Of a stretch of 64,000 nucleotides of DNA, positions 10,264 through 18,349 are shown piece by piece. This stretch comes from Thermovorax subterraneus (GTDB lineage Bacteria > Bacillota > Thermosediminibacteria > Thermosediminibacterales > Thermosediminibacteraceae). A program made the translations under genes and the position numbers. Under the pieces are notes generated by a model that had not been told where the DNA came from, did no database searches, and saw nothing but the letters and a program-made list of their open reading frames with translations. Position 1 is the first letter of the stretch. Every line of letters begins with the position of its first letter. The stretch lies in NCBI GenBank assembly GCA_021608145.1, contig JAKIHM010000009.1:1-64000 (forward strand), read 5' to 3'.

Positions 10264-11592
10264 ATGCTGCACAAGAACTTGACGGTAAATGAGAAAGGCC
10301 ATCTCGAAATAAGTGGATGTGATGCGGTTGAACTTGCAAAGAATTACGGGACACCCCTTTATGTTATGGATGAATCGCTTATAAGAGAAAATTGCAGGAT
10401 TTACAAGAATGAACTTTATTCACTGCATCCGGACAGCGGTGTAATTTATGCTGCGAAAGCATTTATTACCATGTCGATGTGCAAGATAGTAGAAGAAGAA
10501 GGCCTCTTTCTCGATGTAGTGTCGGGGGGAGAACTTTATACTGCAATTAAAGCAGGTTTTCCTCTGGATAGGGTGTATTTTCACGGCAATAACAAGTCCT
10601 ACGAAGAATTGAAAATGGCTTTGGAACACAGGGTTGGACATATCGTAGTAGATAATTTCTATGAACTGGAAATGCTAAGTAGCCTCACGCGAAAGCTGAA
10701 AAAGAAGGCAAACGTACTGCTTCGCATAACGCCAGGAATAGAAGCACATACCCACGATTATATAAAGACAGGCCAAATTGACTCGAAATTCGGCTTTAGC
10801 CTTGAAAACGGAATGGCCATGGCAGCAGTAGAGAAAGCTCTAAACATAAAAGGTGTAAAATTGGTTGGTTTTCACTGCCATATTGGATCGCAGATATTTG
10901 AATCTGAACCATTTGCACTAACTGCAGAAGTTATGATGAAGTTTGTTAACTCGGTAAAAGAACGATACGGTTTTGAGACGTCTCAACTTGATTTTGGTGG
11001 AGGATTTGGGATAAAGTATACTGAGGACGATAAACCACTTCACCCGAGAGAATATTTGAAAGCATTGGTTGAAACGGTAAAGAAATGGGCAAATGAGTTA
11101 AATGTGACTGTTCCAAGGATTATGATAGAGCCCGGCAGGGCTATTGTAGGACCGGCCGGGGTAACCCTATATACAATAGGAGCAATAAAGGACATCCCGA
11201 ATGTAAGAAAATACGTCTGCGTGGATGGGGGAATGAGCGACAACATAAGGCCCGCGCTTTACGGTGCAAAATATACTGCCATCATAGCAAACAAGGCAAA
11301 TAAGCCGCCAAAAGAGGTTGTGTCAATTGCGGGAAAATGCTGCGAATCCGGGGATATGCTCATATGGGACATAAAGCTTCCGGAAGTGGAAAGCGGGGAT
11401 GTTTTGGCGGTATTGTCAACCGGAGCATACCACTATTCTATGGCAAGTAATTACAATATGATACCGCGTCCGGCTATTGTTTTTGTGAGAGATGGGGTTT
11501 CATGGCTTTCGGTAAAAAGAGAGACTTATGAAGACCTTTTAAAAAATGAGATATTCGAAGAGGAAGAAGAAGTTGCATCGTACGTCTTATGA
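10264..11592 (+). CDS. lysA: Diaminopimelate decarboxylase
   Basis: 442 aa, normal length for the family. It decarboxylates meso-diaminopimelate to L-lysine, the last step of lysine synthesis, with PLP as cofactor. Visible motifs of the alanine-racemase-fold group: YAAKAF with the PLP lysine, GFHCHIGSQI, LDFGGGFGI, EPGRAIVG, and the CCESGDML segment with the active-site Cys of the neighbouring subunit. The ATG follows AAAGGAG. The gene stands alone between its riboswitch and its own terminator, so lysine itself should control it. Confidence 0.95.
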   Translation: MLHKNLTVNEKGHLEISGCDAVELAKNYGTPLYVMDESLIRENCRIYKNELYSLHPDSGVIYAAKAFITMSMCKIVEEEGLFLDVVSGGELYTAIKAGFPLDRVYFHGNNKSYEELKMALEHRVGHIVVDNFYELEMLSSLTRKLKKKANVLLRITPGIEAHTHDYIKTGQIDSKFGFSLENGMAMAAVEKALNIKGVKLVGFHCHIGSQIFESEPFALTAEVMMKFVNSVKERYGFETSQLDFGGGFGIKYTEDDKPLHPREYLKALVETVKKWANELNVTVPRIMIEPGRAIVGPAGVTLYTIGAIKDIPNVRKYVCVDGGMSDNIRPALYGAKYTAIIANKANKPPKEVVSIAGKCCESGDMLIWDIKLPEVESGDVLAVLSTGAYHYSMASNYNMIPRPAIVFVRDGVSWLSVKRETYEDLLKNEIFEEEEEVASYVL

Positions 11593-11617
11593 AAGTGCGC
11601 TAATGCGCACTTTTTTT
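11592..11617 (+). terminator. Terminator after lysA
   Basis: AAAGTGCGC / GCGCACTTT, a perfect 9-bp stem with loop TAAT, running into seven T. The stem starts at the lysA stop codon. Confidence 0.88.
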
Positions 11618-11675
11618 ATGGTTGCAAAAATGATATAATGCTTATTGGCAAATATTATACGAAAGGATGTTATAA

Positions 11676-12296
11676 ATGCCCTATTTTTCAGGTCCAGAAA
11701 TGCTATTGAGAATTCCGGCTCTTTTGATAGCCATATCTTTTCACGAATATGCTCACGCAAGAGTTTCTTATGCTTTGGGTGATCCAACTCCCAAATGGAC
11801 GGGGAGGTTGACTTTAAATCCGTTAGCACACCTTGATCCGATCGGTTTGCTCATGTTGTGGCTATTTAAATTCGGTTGGGCAAAGCCGGTTATGGTTGAT
11901 CCGAGGTATTATTCTAACAGAAACGGCATTGTGCTGACATCCCTCGCGGGTCCTTTGACGAATTTTTTGCTAGCCTTTATAACTTTAGTGGTTATCAAGT
12001 TAAATGTGTTCGGTGGATTATTCGCCGTTTTTTTAGAGGTGCTATTTTCTTACAATTTGGTTTTAGCAGTTTTCAATCTTCTCCCCATCGCCCCTCTTGA
12101 TGGGTATAAGATTCTTACGGGTCTTCTACCATGGAGAATGAGCGATAAACTTGTTTATTTAGAAACTTATGGACCTTTAATACTAATATTCATTGTTTAT
12201 TTTAATCTGGTACATATTATTCTCGACCCTTTTATATCGATTTCTTTGCGTGTTTTAGATAGATTGAGCGATATATTATTGATTTTTAGATTTTAA
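11676..12296 (+). CDS. Site-2 protease family (M50) membrane metalloprotease
   Basis: 206 aa, almost entirely hydrophobic helices. It has the zinc motif HEYAH (HExxH, about residue 24) in the first helix and the second motif NLLPIAPLDGYKI (NxxPxxxLDG) near residue 140. These mark the short M50B group of intramembrane proteases, which cleave membrane-bound substrates within the bilayer. Preceded by GAAAGGATG. The next gene, scpA, begins only 15 nt later, a common pairing in Clostridia. Substrate unknown. Confidence 0.88.
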   Translation: MPYFSGPEMLLRIPALLIAISFHEYAHARVSYALGDPTPKWTGRLTLNPLAHLDPIGLLMLWLFKFGWAKPVMVDPRYYSNRNGIVLTSLAGPLTNFLLAFITLVVIKLNVFGGLFAVFLEVLFSYNLVLAVFNLLPIAPLDGYKILTGLLPWRMSDKLVYLETYGPLILIFIVYFNLVHIILDPFISISLRVLDRLSDILLIFRF

Positions 12297-12311
12297 AAGG
12301 GTGACAGATTC

Positions 12312-13058
12312 GTGGCGCTAAATGTTAAGCTAGAAGCTTTTGAAGGTCCGCTGGACCTTCTTCTTCATCTTATAGAGAAAAACCAGATAAATATTTATGA
12401 CATACCTATTTCGGAGCTGACCGACCAATATCTGAGCTATTTGGAAGGGCTTGATAAACTAGATATTGATATAGCCAGTGAGTTTTTGTTAATGGCGGCC
12501 ACATTGCTCAGTATAAAATCTAGAATGTTACTTCCTACCGAGAAAACCGGCGATATGCAGAAAGAGGCATGCGCAGGTGCCGATAGAGAAGATCCAAGGA
12601 TGGAACTGGTGGAAAAGCTGATGGAATATAAAAAATATAAAATGATTGCAATGGTGTTGAGGGAAAAAGAAGAGAAAGAAAGTAGAGTTTTTAAACGTAA
12701 GCCCGAAGATTTTTCCTTTTTGTTTGATGGGGAGATTTGTCTTTCTGAAGTTAATCTTGACGATCTAATCTTAATTTTTACTCGTATCATTAAAAAAGGT
12801 AAAATTGAAGAAAGTCAAAACCTAAAGACGATTTTAAAAGATCCTTTGCCGTTGAGGGTTAGGGTAAAACAGGTATATAAAATTTTATTAAAGAAGAAAA
12901 GGATGTTTTTCAGGGAGTTTTTTCAAGAGAATTCTAGCAAATTGGAAATTATAATGACTTTTCTTGCAATACTCGAACTTATTAAATTAAACAGGGCAAG
13001 AGTAGATCAGGAACGGCTTTTTGGAGAAATAACGGTAGTATTAAAGGAGGGAGGTTGA
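12312..13058 (+). CDS. scpA: Segregation and condensation protein A
   Basis: 248 aa. Kleisin subunit of the SMC-ScpAB condensin, which bridges the SMC heads and organises the chromosome. The family start pattern is clear: VKLEAFEGPLDLLLHLIEKN, QINIYDIPI and LLMAATLLSIKSRMLLP. The winged-helix C-terminus (FREFFQENSSKLEIIMTFLA, then ILELIKLNRA) is intact. The start is GTG behind AAAAGGGTG. It overlaps scpB, so the two subunits are translated together. Confidence 0.93.
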   Translation: MALNVKLEAFEGPLDLLLHLIEKNQINIYDIPISELTDQYLSYLEGLDKLDIDIASEFLLMAATLLSIKSRMLLPTEKTGDMQKEACAGADREDPRMELVEKLMEYKKYKMIAMVLREKEEKESRVFKRKPEDFSFLFDGEICLSEVNLDDLILIFTRIIKKGKIEESQNLKTILKDPLPLRVRVKQVYKILLKKKRMFFREFFQENSSKLEIIMTFLAILELIKLNRARVDQERLFGEITVVLKEGG

Positions 13059-13576
13059 ATTTGGACAGGGATGCAGCTATAGGAATTTTGGAAGGTATAT
13101 TGTTTGCAGCTGGTGATCCTGTTGAATTAAAAGATTTAGCAAAAGTACTTGAGATTTCTGAGGAGGAAGTGTTATCTCTAATTCATGATATGAAACAGGA
13201 ATATAATTCTAAAAATAGAGGAATCATGATATCAGAGGTAGGTAAAAAAATAAGGCTAACTACTAAGGTTGAAATTTACCCTTATTTAGAGAAATTGTTA
13301 AACCCTCAAATTCGAACCCAACTTTCAAAAGCTGCTTTGGAAACATTGGCAATAATCATGTTCAAACAGCCGGTCACCAAAGCTGAAATAGAATCCATAA
13401 GGGGTGTCAACGTAGAAAAAACGCTAAACAGTCTTATGGAAAGGAACTTGATCCGCGAAGTTGGAAGGTTAGACGCACCAGGTCGACCGATTTTGTACGG
13501 TACGACGCAGGAATGTCTAGAGTATTTTGGGCTCAGCTCTATTGAAGAACTTTCGGAGATTAAATTGAGCGAATAG
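13055..13576 (+). CDS. scpB: Segregation and condensation protein B
   Basis: 173 aa. Forms a dimer that binds ScpA in the SMC complex. Two winged-helix units are visible, with typical ILEGILFAAGDPVELKDLAK near the start and LSKAALETLAIIMFKQPVTK and GRPILYGTT later. The start is TTG, either at 13055 (overlapping the scpA stop) or, better spaced from the AGGAGGGAGG at 13045-13054, the in-frame TTG at 13061. Confidence 0.92.
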   Translation: MNLDRDAAIGILEGILFAAGDPVELKDLAKVLEISEEEVLSLIHDMKQEYNSKNRGIMISEVGKKIRLTTKVEIYPYLEKLLNPQIRTQLSKAALETLAIIMFKQPVTKAEIESIRGVNVEKTLNSLMERNLIREVGRLDAPGRPILYGTTQECLEYFGLSSIEELSEIKLSE

Positions 13577-13585
13577 GGGATTAGT

Positions 13586-14146
13586 GTGGTTATATTATTT
13601 ATATTATTGGTCGCTATTCTTACCGTTTTGTTAATTACCATCGTTCCTCTAAAATATTATGTGAATTTAGATGTGGAAGGGAAAGAGAGATGGGAAGTTC
13701 GCCTGAAAGTATCGGTCGGAGGGCTTACTTTTAAAAGGGAAATATTTCATATTCCAAATTATAACAGTAAAAAGAAGTGGAATTGGCAGTCATTGGATTC
13801 GATTTCCTTTTTGAAAGCAATTAGGATAAAAAAGATTTCGTGTTACATAAGATACGGTTTCGATGACCCATTTATTACAGGTATAGCAGCAGGATTGATG
13901 TGGAACGTTGTGGCTTTTACTTTTGTAATTTTAAGCCTTTATTTTGACATTGATAGTTCTGATTTATATGTAGACCTAAAGCCTGATTTTTCCGGTCAAA
14001 AACCGTTGGAGCTTCATTTGGAGAGTATAATGAGCATGAGAATCGGTCATATTATTACCGCGGGACTATTTTTGTGGAGATCACGGTTTAGACAAAAAAT
14101 TAGAAGGAGCGAAAGAAAATGGATGGACATCCTATTGAAAATTTGA
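13586..14146 (+). CDS. DUF2953 membrane protein (sporulation-associated)
   Basis: 186 aa with one strong N-terminal transmembrane helix (VILFILLVAILTVLLITIV), then a beta-rich domain containing PLKYYVNLDVEGKERWEVRL, and the stretch YIRYGFDDPFITGIAAGLMW that is typical of DUF2953 proteins. In spore-forming Firmicutes this gene sits next to ytfJ and scpAB, as here, and is thought to act during sporulation; the molecular role is unknown. Its end overlaps the next gene by 28 nt. Start GTG after GGGGATTAG. Confidence 0.8.
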   Translation: MVILFILLVAILTVLLITIVPLKYYVNLDVEGKERWEVRLKVSVGGLTFKREIFHIPNYNSKKKWNWQSLDSISFLKAIRIKKISCYIRYGFDDPFITGIAAGLMWNVVAFTFVILSLYFDIDSSDLYVDLKPDFSGQKPLELHLESIMSMRIGHIITAGLFLWRSRFRQKIRRSERKWMDILLKI

Positions 14147-14538
14147 TGAAAACGGCGATGGAGAGCATAAAAGAGATGGTTAATGTCAACACGATAATCG
14201 GGGATGCTGTTGAAGCACCGGATGGAACCGTAATTATTCCGGTGTCGCGAGTCACCTTCGGTTTTGCCGCCGGTGGAAGTGAATTTTTTGGAAAAGGTAG
14301 CCAGGATAAAGATGAAAGTGAGGAAGCGAGAAAGATGCCTTTTGGCGGCGGAAGCGGAGGTGGCGTTTCTATCCAGCCCGTTGCATTTATGGTAGTAGGA
14401 CAGGGGCAAATCAGATTGTTGCCAGTCTATCAAAATGCTATGTGGGAAAGGGTAATAGACTTGGCACCACAAATTTTAGAACAGTTAAAAACAGCAATGC
14501 GAAAAAATACCGAACCAATAATAGTCCAGTCCAAATAG
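14119..14538 (+). CDS. ytfJ: YtfJ/GerW family sporulation protein
   Basis: 139 aa. Typical of GerW: the N-terminal helix (IENLMKTAMESIKEMVNVN) followed by VGDAV-like beta strands (IIGDAVEAPDGTVIIPVSRV), a glycine-rich segment (FGGGSGGGVSIQPVAFMVVG) and a C-terminal helix. In Bacillus the protein is made under sigma-F control in the forespore and is needed for germination of certain spores. It overlaps the DUF2953 gene and ends at a terminator. Confidence 0.9.
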   Translation: MDGHPIENLMKTAMESIKEMVNVNTIIGDAVEAPDGTVIIPVSRVTFGFAAGGSEFFGKGSQDKDESEEARKMPFGGGSGGGVSIQPVAFMVVGQGQIRLLPVYQNAMWERVIDLAPQILEQLKTAMRKNTEPIIVQSK

Positions 14539-14558
14539 ACTGGGCTATTATTTTTTTG
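14519..14558 (+). terminator. Terminator after ytfJ
   Basis: AATAGTCCAGTC / GACTGGGCTATT, a 12-bp stem with one G-T pair and loop CAAATA, followed by ATTTTTTT. It closes the scpAB-DUF2953-ytfJ group. Confidence 0.88.
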
Positions 14559-14604
14559 TTAAAATAAAAAGTAAGACTACATTCTTTAGGGAGAGGAGTC
14601 AAAA

Positions 14605-15012
14605 ATGGATTTAAAAGAAGCAATGGACATAATTTGGGAAAATAGAAAGTACAAGACAGCCGATCCTAAAGAAGCTATAAGCCATCTAAACGAAGAGGTG
14701 GCCGAGTCCTTAAAAGCCCTCCTAAGAGGCGAAATCGCAAAAGCAAAGCGCGAATTGGAGGATGCCTTTTCCTGCATATTAATAGCTCTAAAAGTGTTGG
14801 GTATTGACCCTGAAGAAGCAATTATGAGACAAGTTAACCAAATGAAGCAAAGACAGGAAAAACTTATGATATTTAAAAAAGATAAAGTCGAGATATATGT
14901 AAATGGCATTTACAAAGGAGGATGGTCCATTGGGAGCGAAGAAGACATAAGAGAAGCGGAAAAAATAGCGAAGGAATTTGGATGCAATATATTATACGAG
15001 AACAATAATTAA
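14605..15012 (+). CDS. MazG-like nucleotide pyrophosphohydrolase-fold protein
   Basis: 135 aa. The first 90 residues resemble an all-alpha MazG/NTP-pyrophosphatase unit: ISHLNEEVAESLKALLRGEI supplies an ExxE motif and KRELEDAFSCIL the ExxD motif that together bind Mg. A short C-terminal extension (VNGIYKGGWSIGSEEDIREA) is not part of the usual domain. It probably hydrolyses a nucleoside triphosphate or acts as a house-cleaning enzyme. Substrate unknown. ATG behind GAGAGGAG. Confidence 0.7.
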   Translation: MDLKEAMDIIWENRKYKTADPKEAISHLNEEVAESLKALLRGEIAKAKRELEDAFSCILIALKVLGIDPEEAIMRQVNQMKQRQEKLMIFKKDKVEIYVNGIYKGGWSIGSEEDIREAEKIAKEFGCNILYENNN

Positions 15013-15036
15013 AAGGAATTTCTATATCCTGTAAAT

Positions 15037-15099
15037 CCCTCCAGCTTTTTTAAGAATCTTGGATGTGCTTTTTACAAAAAATAAGCCTTAGCTGGAGGG
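15037..15099 (+). promoter_or_regulatory. Inverted repeat that can mask the ribosome site of the D,D-carboxypeptidase gene
   Basis: CCCTCCAGCT (15037-15046) is perfectly complementary to AGCTGGAGGG (15090-15099). The right arm contains the GGAGGGG ribosome site for the ATG at 15108. The loop is 43 nt and there is no T-run, so this is a candidate translational switch rather than a terminator. Confidence 0.5.
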
Positions 15100-15107
15100 G
15101 TTATATT

Positions 15108-16256
15108 ATGTTTGAAAACAGGACGAAAATTGCTTTAGTAATATTTTTAATATACACCTTGCTTATAATCTTTATTTTAAATAGTGCCGGTGTGGCACGG
15201 GCCGAAGAAACAAGTCTTCGTTTAAATGCCCGGGCGTACCTATTAATGGATGCGGTTACCGGAAGAATTTTAATAGAAAAAAATTCTCAAATGCGGCTGC
15301 CCATGGCAAGTACAACTAAAATTATGACAGCCATTGTGGCTTTGGAAAAAGGAGATTTATCGTCAAAAGTAACCGTTAGCCGAATGGCGGCTTCCATTGG
15401 TGGTTCCTCATTTCACCTCATAGTTGGTGAGACAATGTCTCTCGAAAATCTGTTATATGGATTGTTGTTACCTTCCGGAAATGACGCTGCTATAGCTATT
15501 GCTGAACATATAGGCGGAGATGTAGAAACCTTTGTCGAAATGATGAACCAAAAAGCGCGAGAAATAGGTGCTGAAAACACCAGCTTTAAGAATCCTCATG
15601 GCCTTGATGAACCTGGGCATTATACTACTGCGAGAGACTTGGCCTTGATTACGAGGTATGCCCTAAATATACCTAAATTTAAGGAAATTGTAAGCACAAA
15701 AGATATTGTTATAAACGAAGGAAAATACCCAAGGCATATATACAATACTAACAGATTATTAAGGATTTCTGATAACATTGACGGAGTAAAGACTGGTTAC
15801 ACAGGAAAAGCAGGCAAATGTCTTGTGGCTACCGCGCAAAAAAATGGATTTAGGCTTATTTCGATAGTGTTAGGTGCACAAGACCATTTTTCGACTTCAT
15901 TGAGACTCATTAATTACGGGTTTGATAATTATGAATTAAAAAAGTTGGCATCAAAAGATAGCGTTTATGCAGCCGTTCCCGTAAAGGGAGGCATTGTAAA
16001 AAAAGCTGTTGCAGTCGCAGGAGAAGATGTAACTTTGCCGTTGAGCGAAAAAGAAAAAGTTCGAATAAACATAAGCGTCCCTCCTTTTATACAAGCGCCG
16101 GTTTATAAAAACCAGGTTTTGGGAGAGATTCAAATATATGTAGACTCAACGTTAATTTACAGTGCGCCTCTTGTTTCAATTTATGACATAAGGAAAAAGT
16201 CGCTTTTCGATAATTTCTATAAAATGATTAAGATATGGATGCTTGGCGAGGGGTGA
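15108..16256 (+). CDS. dacF: D-alanyl-D-alanine carboxypeptidase (DacF/DacB type)
   Basis: 382 aa. A membrane-associated penicillin-binding protein that trims the terminal D-Ala from peptidoglycan side chains. A hydrophobic signal segment (about residues 8-30, ending VARA-EE) is followed by the serine-hydrolase motifs SxxK (STTK, residues 68-71), SGN (LLPSGNDAA) and KTG (VKTGYTGKAG). The C-terminal beta domain and an amphipathic tail are present. I place the start at ATG 15108 because of GGAGGGG; an earlier ATG at 15063 lacks a site. In Bacillus dacF precedes spoIIA; here it does not. Confidence 0.9.
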   Translation: MFENRTKIALVIFLIYTLLIIFILNSAGVARAEETSLRLNARAYLLMDAVTGRILIEKNSQMRLPMASTTKIMTAIVALEKGDLSSKVTVSRMAASIGGSSFHLIVGETMSLENLLYGLLLPSGNDAAIAIAEHIGGDVETFVEMMNQKAREIGAENTSFKNPHGLDEPGHYTTARDLALITRYALNIPKFKEIVSTKDIVINEGKYPRHIYNTNRLLRISDNIDGVKTGYTGKAGKCLVATAQKNGFRLISIVLGAQDHFSTSLRLINYGFDNYELKKLASKDSVYAAVPVKGGIVKKAVAVAGEDVTLPLSEKEKVRINISVPPFIQAPVYKNQVLGEIQIYVDSTLIYSAPLVSIYDIRKKSLFDNFYKMIKIWMLGEG

Positions 16257-16326
16257 TTTTTCATAAAAAAATTTATTGATCAAGAAGGATTTTCAATTTA
16301 CGTGTCGAATTTTCTAATTAAAACAA

Positions 16327-16341
16327 CTCATCAATGATGAG
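16327..16341. promoter_or_regulatory. Palindromic operator candidate, copy 1
   Basis: CTCATCAATGATGAG is a perfect 7-bp inverted repeat around one central base. It is identical to the site at 20550-20564, and both have A just before and G just after. Both lie at the ribosome site of the first gene of a cobalamin-locus transcription unit. It is a likely binding site for the regulator encoded at 19756. Confidence 0.6.
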
Positions 16342-16348
16342 GAGTATG

Positions 16349-16780
16349 ATGCTTATGGGAGATCCGTATAAAAATGGCATGTTTAAAGGGGCTAATCCCT
16401 ATATTCGAAAGAAACCATTAAAAGGCAAGATAATAGTAGTCTTAGATGGAAAATACGAAGAAAGGGGCCTAAAACTAATCGTTCAACCGTCAAGATGTAT
16501 AAAGGTCGGAGAAGTACATGAGCTTATAATCACTGATGAGCCAAAAGGGCCAGGAGACATTGTAAACAGAATTGCCTATGTAGGTTTTTTTGAGGTAAAA
16601 GAAAGTGCAGTTATAGTATCAGGCGATGAGGTAAAAATTAATGGTAGAGTAATAGGTAAGATAGCAGGATACGACGAAACGCATATGCCCAACCATTATA
16701 ACATAGTGGTAAATGCTCTGGAACTTGTTACCGGGAAAGAAATGGGAATAGAGCTCGATTCAGAAATTGTCATAGGGTAA
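16349..16780 (+). CDS. Conserved protein of unknown function at the head of the cobalamin locus
   Basis: About 144 aa. No family recognised with certainty. It is beta-rich, with Gly/Val patterns (GKIIVVLDGKYEERGLKLIV, VIVSGDEVKINGRVIGKIAG) and a central ITDEPKGPGDIVNRIAYVGF. No signal peptide or cysteines. Several ATG codons (16334, 16337, 16346, 16349, 16355) are in frame. GAGGAG at 16339-16344 suggests 16349 or 16355. It lies 73 nt before the PLP enzyme gene and shares the operator, so it is probably a subunit or an accessory protein of that pathway. Confidence 0.7.
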   Translation: MLMGDPYKNGMFKGANPYIRKKPLKGKIIVVLDGKYEERGLKLIVQPSRCIKVGEVHELIITDEPKGPGDIVNRIAYVGFFEVKESAVIVSGDEVKINGRVIGKIAGYDETHMPNHYNIVVNALELVTGKEMGIELDSEIVIG

Positions 16781-16853
16781 TTAGATAAAGGTTGAGAATT
16801 AGGCGGTTAAATTTGCCGCTTGGTTCCATAAATTTCATGAGGAGGGTTAAAGA

Positions 16854-18320
16854 ATGCCAAAGTTTAAAAAGAAATTCGAAATGTATAGACACCTTCAGGC
16901 AAATATTGCCAACATCTATGCGGAGGCCAAAAAAGCAGCTGATGAAATCGGTATACCCCCTGAGATTAGAGGAAAATTCGGCCTTACGGGAGCTATATCG
17001 GGCTGCCCTTCACCCCTGACCAAAAAAGTAAGGGAAGCTGTAGAAAAGGGAAGCACCGAAGTTATTCCTCTTGCCAAGTTGGTGGATGAAATAAGAGCTA
17101 TAGTGAAGGATGTATATGGAGATGAATATGACGCAGCACCCATAAACACTTGCGAAGCTGGTTTATGGGTAACCTTTGATGTGCTATTTACTCCGCCGAT
17201 GCAGGGTAGAGGCGACAATTACCTCAGCCGCTATATAATACCTTATGAAAAACACTTGCATCATCATGGAGGATATGGAAGACCTTACCCGCCCCGCTTC
17301 AAAGACATTTTCGCAGACCGGGGCTGCACTGCAGGTGAACTTGGATTCTATGGAAAAAGACAAAACAATCTGAGTGTCCATATCGTACCACTAGTAGGTG
17401 CGGATTATTCGGTGCATGGAATCAAATACCATCCTGCGATTTTACTGACAAAAGTTGACCCCGAGGCATCAGCGAAAAAGATAAAAGAAGCTGCACAAAG
17501 AAATGCTTCCATGCTGGCGGGCATAACCTCTCTAGCCTATGATACCCCAGGTTACGGATACGGTGTAAAGGATGCCGATGGAACACCGGTGCTTCAAAAG
17601 AAACTTGCGGAAATTGCCCATGAGTTTGACGTACCTTATGTTTTGGATAACGCGTGGGGTGTGCCGTTTATAGGCCATGACATAAGAAAAAGCGGAGCAG
17701 ACGTTATTATTTACAGCATGGATAAAGCCAGTGAATCCACAACCGCAGGCCTTATAATCGGAAAAGAGGAGTACATGGTTCCCATAAGAAGGGCTCTGGG
17801 TTACCACGGAGATAGATACGGCACTACGGCTTCTTATGGAAAAGCTGCCTACGTAACCAATGACCCGGGTAAAGAAGCTTTGTTGGGTGTCATTGCAGCA
17901 TTAAAAGAATTAAGGGAAAACCCCGAAGAACTTACCAAGCCTGTGGACGACCTTTACGAAATAGTAAAAGAAGAATTTGAAAACATACATCCGAAGATAA
18001 AAAAAGGCTTAATAATAAGCAAGTCTTACAACAGCAGGGCGGTGGAAGTAAATTACGAAAACACTTGGAATGGCGAAGAATTGGGATTGCCGATATTTAC
18101 CATAGAAGATATGTATGCAGGAACGAATATATTCCAGAGTGGAATGTCGCAAATGGGTGTAATCCCCACGGTAGCTTACGATGCAAACATTATGATATCG
18201 CCGGGGTTGGGAACCACAGACGATAACGGTCAGATAATAGAGGATAGAGCAAGATTAGCAGTGCGGGCTCTTGTCAGGCTGATTGAAATTGTGGCCAAAT
18301 ATAGTGGTTATATTGATTAA
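16854..18320 (+). CDS. PLP-dependent fold-type I enzyme, exact reaction unknown
   Basis: 488 aa. VLDNAWGVPF (Asp265) and YSMDKASESTTAG (Lys291) have the spacing of the cofactor-binding Asp and Schiff-base Lys of fold-type I enzymes (aminotransferases, lyases, decarboxylases). ISGCPSPLTKK and the His-rich HLHHHGGYGRPYPPRF are distinctive. I do not recognise the family closely enough to name a substrate. The ATG follows AGGAGGG. The FAD enzyme gene starts 29 nt after it. The operon context suggests amino-acid catabolism linked to a B12 mutase. Confidence 0.8.
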   Translation: MPKFKKKFEMYRHLQANIANIYAEAKKAADEIGIPPEIRGKFGLTGAISGCPSPLTKKVREAVEKGSTEVIPLAKLVDEIRAIVKDVYGDEYDAAPINTCEAGLWVTFDVLFTPPMQGRGDNYLSRYIIPYEKHLHHHGGYGRPYPPRFKDIFADRGCTAGELGFYGKRQNNLSVHIVPLVGADYSVHGIKYHPAILLTKVDPEASAKKIKEAAQRNASMLAGITSLAYDTPGYGYGVKDADGTPVLQKKLAEIAHEFDVPYVLDNAWGVPFIGHDIRKSGADVIIYSMDKASESTTAGLIIGKEEYMVPIRRALGYHGDRYGTTASYGKAAYVTNDPGKEALLGVIAALKELRENPEELTKPVDDLYEIVKEEFENIHPKIKKGLIISKSYNSRAVEVNYENTWNGEELGLPIFTIEDMYAGTNIFQSGMSQMGVIPTVAYDANIMISPGLGTTDDNGQIIEDRARLAVRALVRLIEIVAKYSGYID

Positions 18321-18349
18321 ATAAAAAGAAACTTTTAGGGGGTCATAGG

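Noticed and set aside
15063-15107. Upstream ATG of the D,D-carboxypeptidase gene
   Set aside because: No ribosome site, and it lies in the hairpin loop; ATG 15108 has GGAGGGG and begins a normal signal peptide.
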